Made by a program: the position numbers and the translations under genes. Shown in pieces: positions 8,942-17,900 of a stretch of 64,000 nt of DNA (position 1 is the stretch's first letter; each line of letters opens with the position of its first letter). This DNA is from Sphingopyxis sp. DBS4 (lineage in GTDB: Bacteria > Pseudomonadota > Alphaproteobacteria > Sphingomonadales > Sphingomonadaceae), in contig NZ_CP102384.1 in assembly GCF_024628865.1 (NCBI RefSeq), positions 4,293,664 through 4,357,663 on the forward strand, given 5' to 3'. The notes below the pieces were generated by a model, which had not been told where the DNA came from, did not search any database, and saw nothing but the letters and a program-made list of their open reading frames with translations.

Positions 8942-9109
8942 GACGATTGCTTCTGCGGCAAGGTTGCAGGGCCGCGATGCTACGCATCGGACCCGTAATT
9001 TGGATACACACCTCACGCACGGGTGCATCCAGCTTTTCCGCCACTTTTCGCGAGTACGGTTCGACTACAGGGAGTGCAGCCTGCATCGAGGCCGCAGATT
9101 TCCGCGCGT

Positions 9110-9619
9110 TCACGAGAGTGCTCCCCGTACTCTCGCGGGATCGGTGCGATGAAGGCGGTTCAGTATATACTCGCCAGCCATGGCGCGCTTGACGCCCTTT
9201 ACGATCGTCGAGACCGGGCTGCCGTCATTGTCGAACTGCTCCGCGCAATATTCGACGGCGATCCCTGCCCGCTTACAGATATATTCGTAGTAGGCGCTCT
9301 CGTCGGCGTCCTGGAACCGGCCCCAGCGACTGACATCATAGACCAAAACCATCGTGAAATCGGTTGTCCCGGCCTGAACATCCTCGATCAATTTTTTAAG
9401 AGCGTCCCGGCCGTCGATACTCAATCCGCTTTTTCCGGCGTCGGCATAGGTTCTGACGATCTCAATTCCGCGAGTCTCAGCGTACCGGCGGATTGCCTCA
9501 CCTTGATTCTCGGTGGAGTAACGCTGGTGATCGGTCGACATCCGCACATATTCGGCAGCGCGAACCGTCGGCGACAGCGCTTCGCCTTCTTTTCGGAACT
9601 GATCGGACCATTCTGCCAC
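9110..9619 (-). pseudogene. Truncated serine recombinase (catalytic domain only)
   Basis: The resolvase/invertase N-terminal domain is clear: AAEYVRMSTDHQRYSTENQ includes the YxRxS nucleophile motif, followed by YADAGKSGLSIDGRDAL and VLVYDVSRWGRF. Full-length members run to 450-600 residues, and after GVKRAMAGEY they normally continue into the zinc-ribbon and coiled-coil DNA-binding part. Here homology stops at about base 9168 and an unrelated tail follows to the stop at 9110. The start is uncertain; a GTG at 9619 with GGGGCTGGTGAA upstream is plausible. It is likely a deletion relic. Confidence 0.82.
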
Positions 9620-9728
9620 TTCACCAGCCCCAAATCTAAAGAGGATGGCTCGCAGGGTCCGGCCGTATGCGATCCCCACGAGTCGATGACGCAACGCGGG
9701 GTGAGTATAGACGGCGAGGAGAGGTAAG

Positions 9729-10088
9729 ATGTTGCCGAAAACGGGCAAGAGTTTACCGCAACGACAGGCCGACATCACCTTCGCGGAACTGGTTTCAGCC
9801 GCGCTCACGGAGGAAGTCGGAGAGACCCATCGAGGGGTCAAAACGCTGATGCGATGGACGGGCGCCAGCGAGCGATGTGTGAAGCATTGGCTCGCTGGAA
9901 CTCACGCTCCTAGTGGATCGCACCTACTCGCACTGATGCGACATTCGGACGAACTTCTGCGTCACCTGCTCATCGCCGCCGGGCGGCGCGAAGCTACTGT
10001 TGGGCTCGAGCTCGCCAGCTTGCGCTTTAAGCTTCGCGAGCTCTTACTGTTGATGGACGAAGGAGGCGCGCCGCCAATACGTCACTGA
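9729..10088 (+). CDS. Small HTH DNA-binding protein
   Basis: 119 residues, with GAGAGG ahead of the ATG. The central segment MRWTGASERCVKHWLAGTHA followed by PSGSHLLALMRHSDELL looks like a Cro/CII-style helix-turn-helix. Similar small proteins occur in phage-like and integrative islands of sphingomonads and rhizobia. The C-terminus is helical and leucine-rich. It is divergent from the broken serine recombinase and may once have regulated it; the target is unknown. Confidence 0.78.
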   Translation: MLPKTGKSLPQRQADITFAELVSAALTEEVGETHRGVKTLMRWTGASERCVKHWLAGTHAPSGSHLLALMRHSDELLRHLLIAAGRREATVGLELASLRFKLRELLLLMDEGGAPPIRH

Positions 10089-10110
10089 CGCGCTGCCTCC
10101 TCCGAAACTA

Positions 10111-10446
10111 TCATTCGCCCGGCATGGTATTGGTCGAAGCGTAGTCCTTGAACTTGTCCGTGAAGTTCGCGTGATAGTCGTCGATCTGCATCTGCGCATT
10201 TTCCTCGGCATCGGCTTGCGAATCGCCGCCCGCCCGGTTGGTCGCCGTAACCGCTGCCTTAAATGCCGATTGTTCTGTGTCGCACGCCGACTTCACGGAA
10301 AGTTCAAACTCCGCCTCCGTCACCTTGGCCTCAAGCTGCTTCTTGAGATGCTCGCGGAGGCATTTCGTGAAGGCGGCTCGCGTCGCGTCGACATTGCCGG
10401 CCGGTGCTGGCGCCATTGCAGCCAAAAGAATTGAAGCGATAAGCAT
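10111..10446 (-). CDS. Small secreted protein, unknown
   Basis: 111 residues with a short signal peptide (MLIASILLAAMAPAPAG) and a probable periplasmic mature part of about 95 residues. The mature part is helical and charged with only two cysteines (KCLREHLKKQLEA and SACDTEQSAF), which could form one disulphide. GGGGAGTCGCAGG precedes the ATG. No family is recognised. It runs opposite to the neighbouring HTH gene, near the right end of the island. Confidence 0.72.
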   Translation of the reverse strand: MLIASILLAAMAPAPAGNVDATRAAFTKCLREHLKKQLEAKVTEAEFELSVKSACDTEQSAFKAAVTATNRAGGDSQADAEENAQMQIDDYHANFTDKFKDYASTNTMPGE

Positions 10447-10762
10447 CCTGCGACTCCCCGTTTGCAGATGTTCTGTGGTTAGAAATTAGCGCAGCCCGAA
10501 AAAAAATGGGAGCGCCATTTTGCGCCACCATTCGATCCGGTCGTTCGCCAAGTTAGCCCCTGCAACCAACGCATGCCTCCGCGCGATATTGAATCAGAAG
10601 CCAAATGATGGAATTCGCCGCAAGCCGTCAGGCTAGCGCGAGGGGTGCCCGGTTCTGGGCTCCCTATCCCTTTCGGGACTGGGCCGGGCACCAATTCCTA
10701 TTTCGTACGTCAGAACAAGAACGCGGGTTTCCTACTATATTCGGTCGTGTCATTGTCGGCAT

Positions 10763-10888
10763 ATGGCAAAGCAAGCGAGGAAATGGCGGGACAGGGCGCT
10801 CGCGATCGAATTTTGGATCGCGACCTGTGTAGTGGGCGGTTCCTTTGTCGTTGGCCTTCTCAGAGCGCTGGGTTATCTTTTCGATTAG
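10763..10888 (+). CDS. Possible 41-aa single-TM peptide
   Basis: The frame reads MAKQARKWRDRALAIEF, then a hydrophobic helix WIATCVVGGSFVVGLLRALG, ending in YLFD. It has a basic N-terminus and one membrane segment, as expected for a real small membrane protein. There is no strong Shine-Dalgarno before the ATG at 10763, and the length is at the limit of chance frames. It lies in an otherwise gene-free stretch of the island between the secreted-protein gene and attR. Confidence 0.35.
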   Translation: MAKQARKWRDRALAIEFWIATCVVGGSFVVGLLRALGYLFD

Positions 10889-10968
10889 AGGAGGAGTCGT
10901 CGGCCGAACATGCTCAACAAGCTCCACGGTCGGAATCGAACCTCCGGACTTTTAAGTACAGTACTTAC

Positions 10969-10987
10969 GGGGGCTTTTCAGGGGGCC
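10969..10987 (+). promoter_or_regulatory. Candidate integrase arm-type site, right end
   Basis: GGGGGC, six bases, then GGGGGCC, matching the left-end site at 5861-5879 in sequence and spacing. It is preceded by a 13-bp palindrome AAGTACAGTACTT (10954-10966). It lies about 55 bp inside attR. Confidence 0.5.
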
Positions 10988-11040
10988 TCCAAATTAGCAT
11001 CGGACTGAATGACTAGGCTTCCCTTCGGTTCTTGCGATTA

Positions 11041-11057
11041 TTCGATTCCCTTCACCC
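11041..11057 (+). repeat. attR (direct repeat of tRNA-Gly 3' part)
   Basis: TTCGATTCCCTTCACCC, identical to 5724-5740 in the tRNA. It is bracketed by a 10-bp inverted repeat, CTGAATGACT at 11005-11014 and AGTCATTCAG at 11061-11070. It marks the right boundary of the integrated element. Confidence 0.85.
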
Positions 11058-11159
11058 TCCAGTCATTCAGAAATCGACGAAAGCTAAAAAGGCCCCGGCC
11101 TGTGGTGACTGCGTTGTTGTCATGCTGGATCGGCGCGTACCGCGTGGTTATCGGCCCGA

Positions 11160-12254
11160 TCAGCCGAGATGGAGCATCGTGACCAGCGCAAAGCTGATCG
11201 CCCCGAGCACCAGCAGCGACAGCACCACCGCTGCCGTCACGCGCCCGCCCGCCTTGGCGACGGTGCGGACATCGACGCCGAGGCCAAGCGCCGCCATCGA
11301 CACCACGGTCAGCAGCGTCGCGGCGCCGGCGATCGGCGCCAGAGCCGCTTGCGGGATCAGCCCGAACGAGCGTGCGGCGATCATGCCCAGAAAGCCGAGG
11401 ATGAACCACGGCACAAGATGATGGATCGGCAGGCGGTTGGCTTTCCGGCGTTCGGCGGATGCGAGCCGGGCGAGCTCGGTGCCATCCTCGCAAAGACGCG
11501 GGGCGAGAATCGAAAGGGTCAGGCAGACCGGACCGAGCATCAGCACGCGGACCAGCTTGACCAGCGTGCCCATCTGGATTGCCGTCGCGCCCATCGGCGT
11601 GGCGGCGGCGATGACCTGGGGCACTGCATAGACGGTGAGCCCGGCGAACGCGCCATATTGGAGTTCGCTAAGGCGTAGCGCCAGCCCGAGCAGCGGCAGA
11701 CCCAGTACGACCCCGACGCCGAGCACCGCCGTAAAGGCGATCGCCGCCGCGACGTCGTCGCTGTCGGCGCCGATCACCGGAGCGACCGCTGCGATCGCCG
11801 AATTGCCGCAGATCGAATTGCCGCACGCGACCAGCGTCGCCATTCGCCTGGGCAGGCCAAGCAGCCGCCCGATCGCGAAGCTCGCGCCGATCGCAAGGAA
11901 GACGGTGGCGGCGATGCCGATCAGCAGCGCCGGACCCGCGGCGAGGATCGTTGCGGCGCTGACCGATGCGCCGAGCAGAACCACGGCGATTTCGAGCAGC
12001 AATTTGGCGCTGAAATCGATTCCCGGAAGCCAGCGAGCCGGCGGCGTCCAGATGGAGCGGATCGCAGTGCCGATCAGGATCGCCAGCACCAGCGCTTCCA
12101 GCCAGACCTCGCCGAACAATCGCTGCTCGATGCCGGCCAGCGCGAACGCGACGCCGGTGACGCCGAGGCAGAGCGCCAGCCCGGGAACGATCCGTTCGAT
12201 CCTGGCGGTGCGGGGCCTGCGGATTGCGGCGGCGGAAAGGGGGACGGTCGCCAT
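11160..12254 (-). CDS. yeiH: YeiH-family putative sulfate/sulfonate exporter
   Basis: 364 residues from the ATG at 12254 (AGAAAGAAG upstream); an earlier in-frame start adds an unlikely 29-residue leader. It is an integral membrane protein with about ten TM segments. Family signatures include LLEIAVVLLGASVSAATIL and the conserved VACGNSICGNSAIAAVAPVI loop. The UPF0324/YeiH family is linked to sulfite or sulfonate export, though the substrate is poorly proven. Divergence from a LysR regulator mirrors the yeiE-yeiH pair of E. coli. Confidence 0.9.
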   Translation of the reverse strand: MATVPLSAAAIRRPRTARIERIVPGLALCLGVTGVAFALAGIEQRLFGEVWLEALVLAILIGTAIRSIWTPPARWLPGIDFSAKLLLEIAVVLLGASVSAATILAAGPALLIGIAATVFLAIGASFAIGRLLGLPRRMATLVACGNSICGNSAIAAVAPVIGADSDDVAAAIAFTAVLGVGVVLGLPLLGLALRLSELQYGAFAGLTVYAVPQVIAAATPMGATAIQMGTLVKLVRVLMLGPVCLTLSILAPRLCEDGTELARLASAERRKANRLPIHHLVPWFILGFLGMIAARSFGLIPQAALAPIAGAATLLTVVSMAALGLGVDVRTVAKAGGRVTAAVVLSLLVLGAISFALVTMLHLG

Positions 12255-12384
12255 GACGGCTTCTTTCTGAAAGGCGGGTAGGCGGTAGGTCGCCCTCGAT
12301 GCCTTCGCTATCGGCCGCTTTTCCGGTCGCCTCCAACGCAAGTTGCTGCTCGTTTCAATCGCCTGCGCTTGTTGATCGCGTTCA

Positions 12385-12440
12385 CGCTAATCAATCGATT
12401 TTAATTGTTGGAACGACCGATATATTCGCTTGGACAGATT
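12385..12440. promoter_or_regulatory. AT-rich divergent promoter / LysR site candidate
   Basis: Between yeiH and its LysR regulator, the segment CTAATCAATCGATTTTAATT is AT-rich and partly palindromic (AATCGATT core). It is the most probable LysR-binding and dual-promoter region. The rest of the gap of about 250 bp shows nothing else. Confidence 0.4.
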
Positions 12441-12504
12441 GAATGGCGCGGCGCATCCTGCGTGCAAAGGAGACGATCATGCGCGCCTCGATGGCACCGA
12501 TCCC

Positions 12505-13374
12505 ATGACGCTCGAGCAGCTCCGCATCTTCGTCGGGGTCGCGGAGCGCGAGCATATGACGCGCGCGGCGGAGGCGCTCCACATCACCCAGTCGGCGGTC
12601 AGCGCGGCGATCAAGACGCTGGAGGAGCGGCACAATGTCCCGCTGTTCCACCGCATCGGGCGGCGGATCGAACTGACCGACGCGGGCCGGCTGTTCCTGG
12701 TCGAGGCGCGCGCTGTGCTCGGCCGCGCCGCGAGCGCCGAGCGCACGCTGGCCGAGTTCGGCGGGTTGGAGCGCGGCACGCTGACGCTCGTCGCCAGCCA
12801 GACGATCGCCGGCTATTGGCTGCCCCCGTTCCTCGCGCGGTTTCGCCGACGCTACCCCGGAATCGCCGTCACGCTGTCGATCGGCAACAGCGAGCAGGCG
12901 GCGGATCGGGTGCGCGAGGGCAGCGCCGAGCTTGGCTTTGTCGAGGGGTTGATCGACGATCCGGCGCTGGCGCGCTGGACGGTCGGCCACGACGATCTTG
13001 CGCTGGTCGGCTCCGAAGCCGCGCCGGGCGGCGCCGACAGGGATTGGCTGGTTTCGGTCCCCTGGGTGCTGCGCGAGGAAGGGTCGGGCACGCGTTCGAC
13101 CTTCGAGGCTGCGCTCGCCCCGCTCGGCCTGACGCTCGCCGACCTCGACGTGATCCTCACCCTGCCGTCGAACGAGGCGGTCCGCTCGGCGGTCAGCGCG
13201 GGGGCGGGCCATACGCTGATCTCGACGTTGGTCGTCGAGCCCTTGCTGCGCGCCGGACGAATCCAGCGCACCGCTTTCGACCTCGAACCGCGCCCCTTCT
13301 ATGGTCTGCGCCACAAGGAACGCTATCGCGGCAAGGCGGGCGACGCGCTGCTCGCGATGATCGAGCGCGGATAG
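12505..13374 (+). CDS. LysR-family transcriptional regulator (YeiE-like)
   Basis: 289 residues starting at MTLEQLRIF (12505); an upstream in-frame start lacks family support. The N-terminal winged HTH carries MTRAAEALHITQSAVSAAIK, and the C-terminal effector domain is of the periplasmic-binding type (LTLVASQTIAGYWLPPFLAR onward). Divergence from yeiH suggests it controls that exporter, as in other bacteria. The effector is unknown but likely a sulfur oxyanion. It converges with the outer membrane factor gene, 11 bp apart. Confidence 0.9.
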   Translation: MTLEQLRIFVGVAEREHMTRAAEALHITQSAVSAAIKTLEERHNVPLFHRIGRRIELTDAGRLFLVEARAVLGRAASAERTLAEFGGLERGTLTLVASQTIAGYWLPPFLARFRRRYPGIAVTLSIGNSEQAADRVREGSAELGFVEGLIDDPALARWTVGHDDLALVGSEAAPGGADRDWLVSVPWVLREEGSGTRSTFEAALAPLGLTLADLDVILTLPSNEAVRSAVSAGAGHTLISTLVVEPLLRAGRIQRTAFDLEPRPFYGLRHKERYRGKAGDALLAMIERG

Positions 13375-13385
13375 CGGCAACCGGC

Positions 13386-14792
13386 TCAGCTTTTCGTCCA
13401 CCGTCCGCCAAGCGCCCGGAACAGGTCGACCTGCGCATCGGCGATGCGCGCGTCGGCGAGCGCCAGCGAGGCTTCGGTTTCGGCGAAGCTGCGTTCGGCG
13501 TCGAGCGCGGCGAGTCCGTCGATCGCGCCTTCGCGCTGCTGCGCGCGCGTGATCTTCACCGCCGTCGCGGCCTGATCGCGCGCCGCCTGCAGCGCCGTTC
13601 GCCGGTCGAGCTGGTGCGCATAGGCGGAGAGTGCGGTTTCGGCTTCCTCAAGCGCGCGCAGCACCGTGCCGTCGAACTGGGCGAGCGATGCCTGCGTGTC
13701 GGCCTCCGCCCCCGCGATCCGCGCCCGCGCGCCTTCCTGGTTGAGGAAATTCCAGTTGATCAGCGGGCCGAGCAGCCAGCGCAGCGGCCCGCCGCCGAAC
13801 AGATCGCCGAGGCCGCTGCTCGTCTGGCCGACCGACCCGCCGAGCGTGATCTTCGGATAGAGGTCGGCCGTCGCGACGCCGATGCGCGCGGTCGACGCCG
13901 CAAGACGGCGCTCGGCGGCAGCAACGTCGGGACGTCGCGCGAGCAGCGCGGCACCGTCGCCGACCGGGATCGGCTGGTCGAGCCGCAACGTCGTCGTGCG
14001 TGCGGCGGCGACCGGCGGCAGGTCGGCGGGGGCGCGGCCGGTCAGCGTCGCGAGACGGAACAGCGCGGCGTCGCGTTCGGCGGCGATCGCGGGAATGTCG
14101 GCGCGGCGCTGATCGCGCAGCGCCGCGATTCGCGCGGTATCGAGCCTGGTCGTCAGCCCGACCTCGGCGCGGCGCGCGGTGAGCGCCACCGACTGGTCGA
14201 GCAAGGCGACGATGCGCGTCGCGACGCCCAGCCGCTCGGCGGCCGAGGCGGCGTCGGCATAGGCGCGCGCGGTTTCGGCGGCGACGGTAACGCGCACCGC
14301 ATCGGCATCGGCCTCGGCGGCGCCGAGGTCACCGCGCGCGGCCTCGACCCCTCGCGAGACGCGGCCGAACAGGTCGACCTCGTAGCCGACGGTAAGGCCG
14401 CCATCGACCTGCCAGCCGGTGCGGTCGGCCCCCGGCGGCACCTGCCCTTCGCTGACGCGTCCATAGGTCGCCCCGGCGCTGAAGTCGGTCGACGGCAGGC
14501 GGTCGCCGCGCACTTCGCGTAAGGCTGCCCGGGCCTTGGCGATGCGGGCGACGGCAACGCGGACGTCGGTGTTCGCGGCGAGCGCGTCGGCGATCAGCCC
14601 GTCGAGCACCGGATCCTTGTAAAGCCGCCACCATTCGGCATCGGCGGGTAGGGGGCTGGTCACGCCGGCTTGGGTCGAGAGGAAGGGGCCGGACGACGCC
14701 GCAGGGGGAGCGGGGCGGGCGTAGTCCGGCCCGACCGCGCACGCGGCCAGCGTGAGCGCGGATAGGGTGGTGAGCAAGGGGCGAAGGATCAT
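13386..14792 (-). CDS. RND efflux outer membrane factor (NodT family lipoprotein)
   Basis: 468 residues. The lipoprotein signal ALTLAACAVGPDYARPAPP has its lipobox cysteine near residue 18. Two OEP repeats follow, with the family-typical YEVDLFGRVSRGVEAARGD and NWNFLNQEGARARIAGAEAD. It forms the trimeric outer membrane channel of a tripartite pump and is the last gene of the MFP-RND-OMF operon. It is separated from the pump gene by a dispersed inverted repeat at 14823-14915. Confidence 0.95.
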   Translation of the reverse strand: MILRPLLTTLSALTLAACAVGPDYARPAPPAASSGPFLSTQAGVTSPLPADAEWWRLYKDPVLDGLIADALAANTDVRVAVARIAKARAALREVRGDRLPSTDFSAGATYGRVSEGQVPPGADRTGWQVDGGLTVGYEVDLFGRVSRGVEAARGDLGAAEADADAVRVTVAAETARAYADAASAAERLGVATRIVALLDQSVALTARRAEVGLTTRLDTARIAALRDQRRADIPAIAAERDAALFRLATLTGRAPADLPPVAAARTTTLRLDQPIPVGDGAALLARRPDVAAAERRLAASTARIGVATADLYPKITLGGSVGQTSSGLGDLFGGGPLRWLLGPLINWNFLNQEGARARIAGAEADTQASLAQFDGTVLRALEEAETALSAYAHQLDRRTALQAARDQAATAVKITRAQQREGAIDGLAALDAERSFAETEASLALADARIADAQVDLFRALGGRWTKS

Positions 14793-14822
14793 CGAAAATC
14801 TCCAGACTTTGCTTTCAAGATC

Positions 14823-14915
14823 TCCGTGTTCCCCCGCGAATGCGGGGGCCCATCATCGGACGGTGCAAACGGGAACCGACCGGAGATGGGTCCCCGCCTG
14901 CGCGGGGACACACGG
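14823..14915. repeat. Dispersed inverted repeat (CCCCGC-TGCGGGG family)
   Basis: The left half TCCGTGTTCCCCCGCGAATG (14823 on) and the right half ending GCGGGGACACACGGA (14915) form an imperfect long palindrome, each arm itself a small hairpin. It lies inside the efflux operon between the pump and the outer membrane factor. A single related arm is at 56401. Confidence 0.75.
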
Positions 14916-14930
14916 AAATTGGGGCAGGCA

Positions 14931-17900
14931 TTATTCCGCGGGCACCGGAGCTGCCGCGCCATGCTCGCCCCTACGCCGCCGCTGTGCCAGCCAATCGCCG
15001 AGCGCGCGGCAGACGACATAGAAGGTGGGGGTGAAGAGCAGGCCGAAGGCGGTGACCCCGATCATCCCGAAGAAGACCGCGGTGCCGAGGGCCTGCCGCA
15101 GTTCCGCCCCGGCGCCGCTCGCGATCAGCAGCGGCACCGCGCCGAGGATGAAGGCGAAGCTGGTCATCAGGATCGGGCGCAGGCGATCGCGCGCGGCGCG
15201 CACCGCGGCCTCGACCGGCGACAGCCCGTCCTGTTCTTCGGCCTGCCTGGCGAATTCGACGATCAGGATCGCATTCTTCGCCGCGAGCGCGATGAGGACG
15301 ACGAGCCCGATCTGCGTCAGGACATTATTGTCCATTCCGCGCAGATTCACGCCGACCATCGCCGCGAACAGGCACATCGGCACGATCAGGATGATCGACA
15401 GCGGCAGCGTCAGGCTCTCATATTGCGCGGCGAGGACGAGGAAGACGAACACCACCGCCAGCGCGAAGACGAGCGCCGCCGTGCTGCCCGCCGCCTTCTG
15501 CTGGAAGGCGATGCCGGTCCACTCGGTGGCATATCCTGCGGGCAGGGTGTCGGCGGCGAGCTTCTCCATCGTCGTCAGCGACGCGCCCGACGAATAGCCC
15601 GGCGCGGTGTCGCCATCGACCTCGACCGCAGGATAGAGGTTATAGCGGACGACGCGGTACGGACCGGTCTTGTCCTTGAAGGTCGCGACCGACCCGATCG
15701 GCACCATCTCCCCCGTGTTCGAGCGCGTCTGGAGGTTGGCGATATCGGCGACCGACTGGCGGAAGGGCGCATCGGCCTGCGCGGTGACGCGGTAGGTGCG
15801 ACCGAGCAGGTTGAAATCGTTGACGAACGCCGACCCCAGATAGACCTGCAGCGTCTCGAACACGCGCTCGGGCGGGACGCCGAGCAGGTTCGCCTTCGCC
15901 CGGTCGATGTCGGCATAGACGCGCGGGGACCCGGTATCGAAGAAGGTGAAGACCTGCGCCAGACCCGGCGCTTCATTGGCCTTGCCGATCAGCTTGCCCG
16001 ATTCCTCGGCCAGCTTCTGGTATCCATGGCCGCCGCGATCCTGCACTATCATCCGATACCCGCCGGCCGAGCCGATGCCCTGAATCAGCGGCGGCGGAAT
16101 CACGATCACGCGCGCTTCGGTGATGTCGGCGACGTCGGCGCGCGCTTCGTTCATGATCTCGTCGAAACTGACGCCGAGCTTCTTGCGCTCCTCGAAGCTC
16201 TTGAGCGGAAAGTAAGCGGCGGCAGCATTCGGGGCGAGCGTCTGCGACGGCCCGTCGAAGCCCGCGAGCATCACCGATCCGAGAATGCCCTTGTTCGGCA
16301 GGATACGCGCAGCAACCTTGCGGAGCGCCGCGTCGGTGCGCTCGACCGAGGCCCCCGGCGGCAATTGCACGACTGCGAGGAAATAGCCCTGGTCCTGTGC
16401 GGGGATGAAGCCGGTCGGGGTTGCCCAGAACAGGCCCATGGTCGCAGCGATCAGCCCGCCATAGGTGATCATCATCCGCTTCGGCTGGCGGACCAGCCGC
16501 GCGGTGAGCGATGCATAAGCCGTGCTCATCTTCTCGAACGCTTCGTTGAAGGCGTCACCGGCACGGGCCGCGAGTTCGCGGAGGCGTGAGGGCTGTTCGG
16601 GTTCGGCGTGCGGCTTCAGCAGGATGGCGGCCAGCGCGGGCGACAGGGTGAGCGAGACGATCAGCGAGATGATCGTCGCGGTCGAGATCGTTACCGCGAA
16701 CTGCCGATAGAAGGCGCCCGACAACCCGGTCAGGAACAGGGTGGGGACGAACACCGCGCACAGCACGAGGACGATCGCGACGAGCGCGCCCGACACCTCG
16801 TCCATCGATGTCTGCGCGGCTTTCAGCGCCGACAGCCCGCGCTCGAGGTTTCGCTCGACATTCTCGACCACGACGATCGCATCGTCGACGACGATGCCGA
16901 TCGCCAGCACGAGTCCGAAAAGCGACAGGCTGTTGAGGCTGTAGCCGAGCCCCGCGAGCACCGCGAAGGTACCGACGAGCGAGATCGGAATCGCGACGAT
17001 CGGGATCACCGCGGCGCGCCATTTCTGCAGGAAGACCAGGATCACGATGACGACAAGCACCATCGCTTCGAGCAAAGTGTCCTTCACCGCGTCGATCGAC
17101 TGCTCGATGAACTTGGTGGGGTTATAGATGACGCGATATTCGAGGCCCTTGGGAAAGCTCTTCGATGCCGCCGCCATCTCGGTCTCGATCGCCTTTGCGG
17201 CTTCGAGCGCGTTCGAGCCCGGACGCTGGAAGGCCGCGAGGATCACTGTCGGATCGCCCGACAGATAGGTGTTGCTGTTATAATCCGACGCGCCGAGCTC
17301 GACGCGGGCGACGTCGGCGACGCGCACCTGCCGCCCGTCGGCATCGGTGCGGATCACGACGTCGGCAAACTGCTGCGCGTCGGCGAGGCGGCCCTGCGTC
17401 TCGACATTGAGCTGATAGGCGTTGCCGTTCGCATAGGGCGGCTGGCCGAGCGATCCCGCCGCGACCTGCACATTCTGCGCGCGCAGCGCCGCGACGATTT
17501 CGCCTGCCGTCAAGTTCAGCGAAGCGGCGCGCGTCGGGTCGATCCACACGCGCATCGCATAGTCGCGCGCGCCGAACAGGCGGACATCGCCGACGCCGTC
17601 GATGCGGCTGAGGCGGTCTTTGAGCTGGGTCAGCGCATAGTTGGAAAGATAGGAACGATCGAGCGACTTGTCGGGCGAGACGAGGTTCACGACCATCAGA
17701 AAGTCGGGCGAGGTCTTGCGCGTCACGACGCCGAGCCGCTGCACCGCTTCGGGCAGGCGCGGCACCGCGATCGCGACGCGGTTCTGCACCAGCACCTGCG
17801 CGGCGTCGAGGTCGGTGCCGATCTTGAAGGTGACGGTGATCGTCACATTGCCGTCGCCGGTCGACTGGCTCGACTGATAGAGCATGTTGTCGACGCCGTT

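Larger units (their letters stand above)
5724..11057. mobile_element. Small integrative element in tRNA-Gly
   Basis: A 5.3-kb segment bounded by a 17-bp direct repeat of the tRNA 3' part (5724-5740 and 11041-11057). A tyrosine integrase lies next to the tRNA and reads away from it. The cargo is a two-TM protein, an AlpA/excisionase-like HTH protein, unknown genes, a broken serine recombinase, an HTH protein and a small secreted protein. No structural, packaging or conjugation genes are visible, so it is either a small satellite-like island or the decayed remnant of a larger one. Confidence 0.88.

Noticed and set aside
8853..9113. Minus-strand 86-codon frame in the island gap
   Set aside because: Overlaps the 3' part of the 182-aa gene, has no Shine-Dalgarno or motif, and spans the probable deletion scar.
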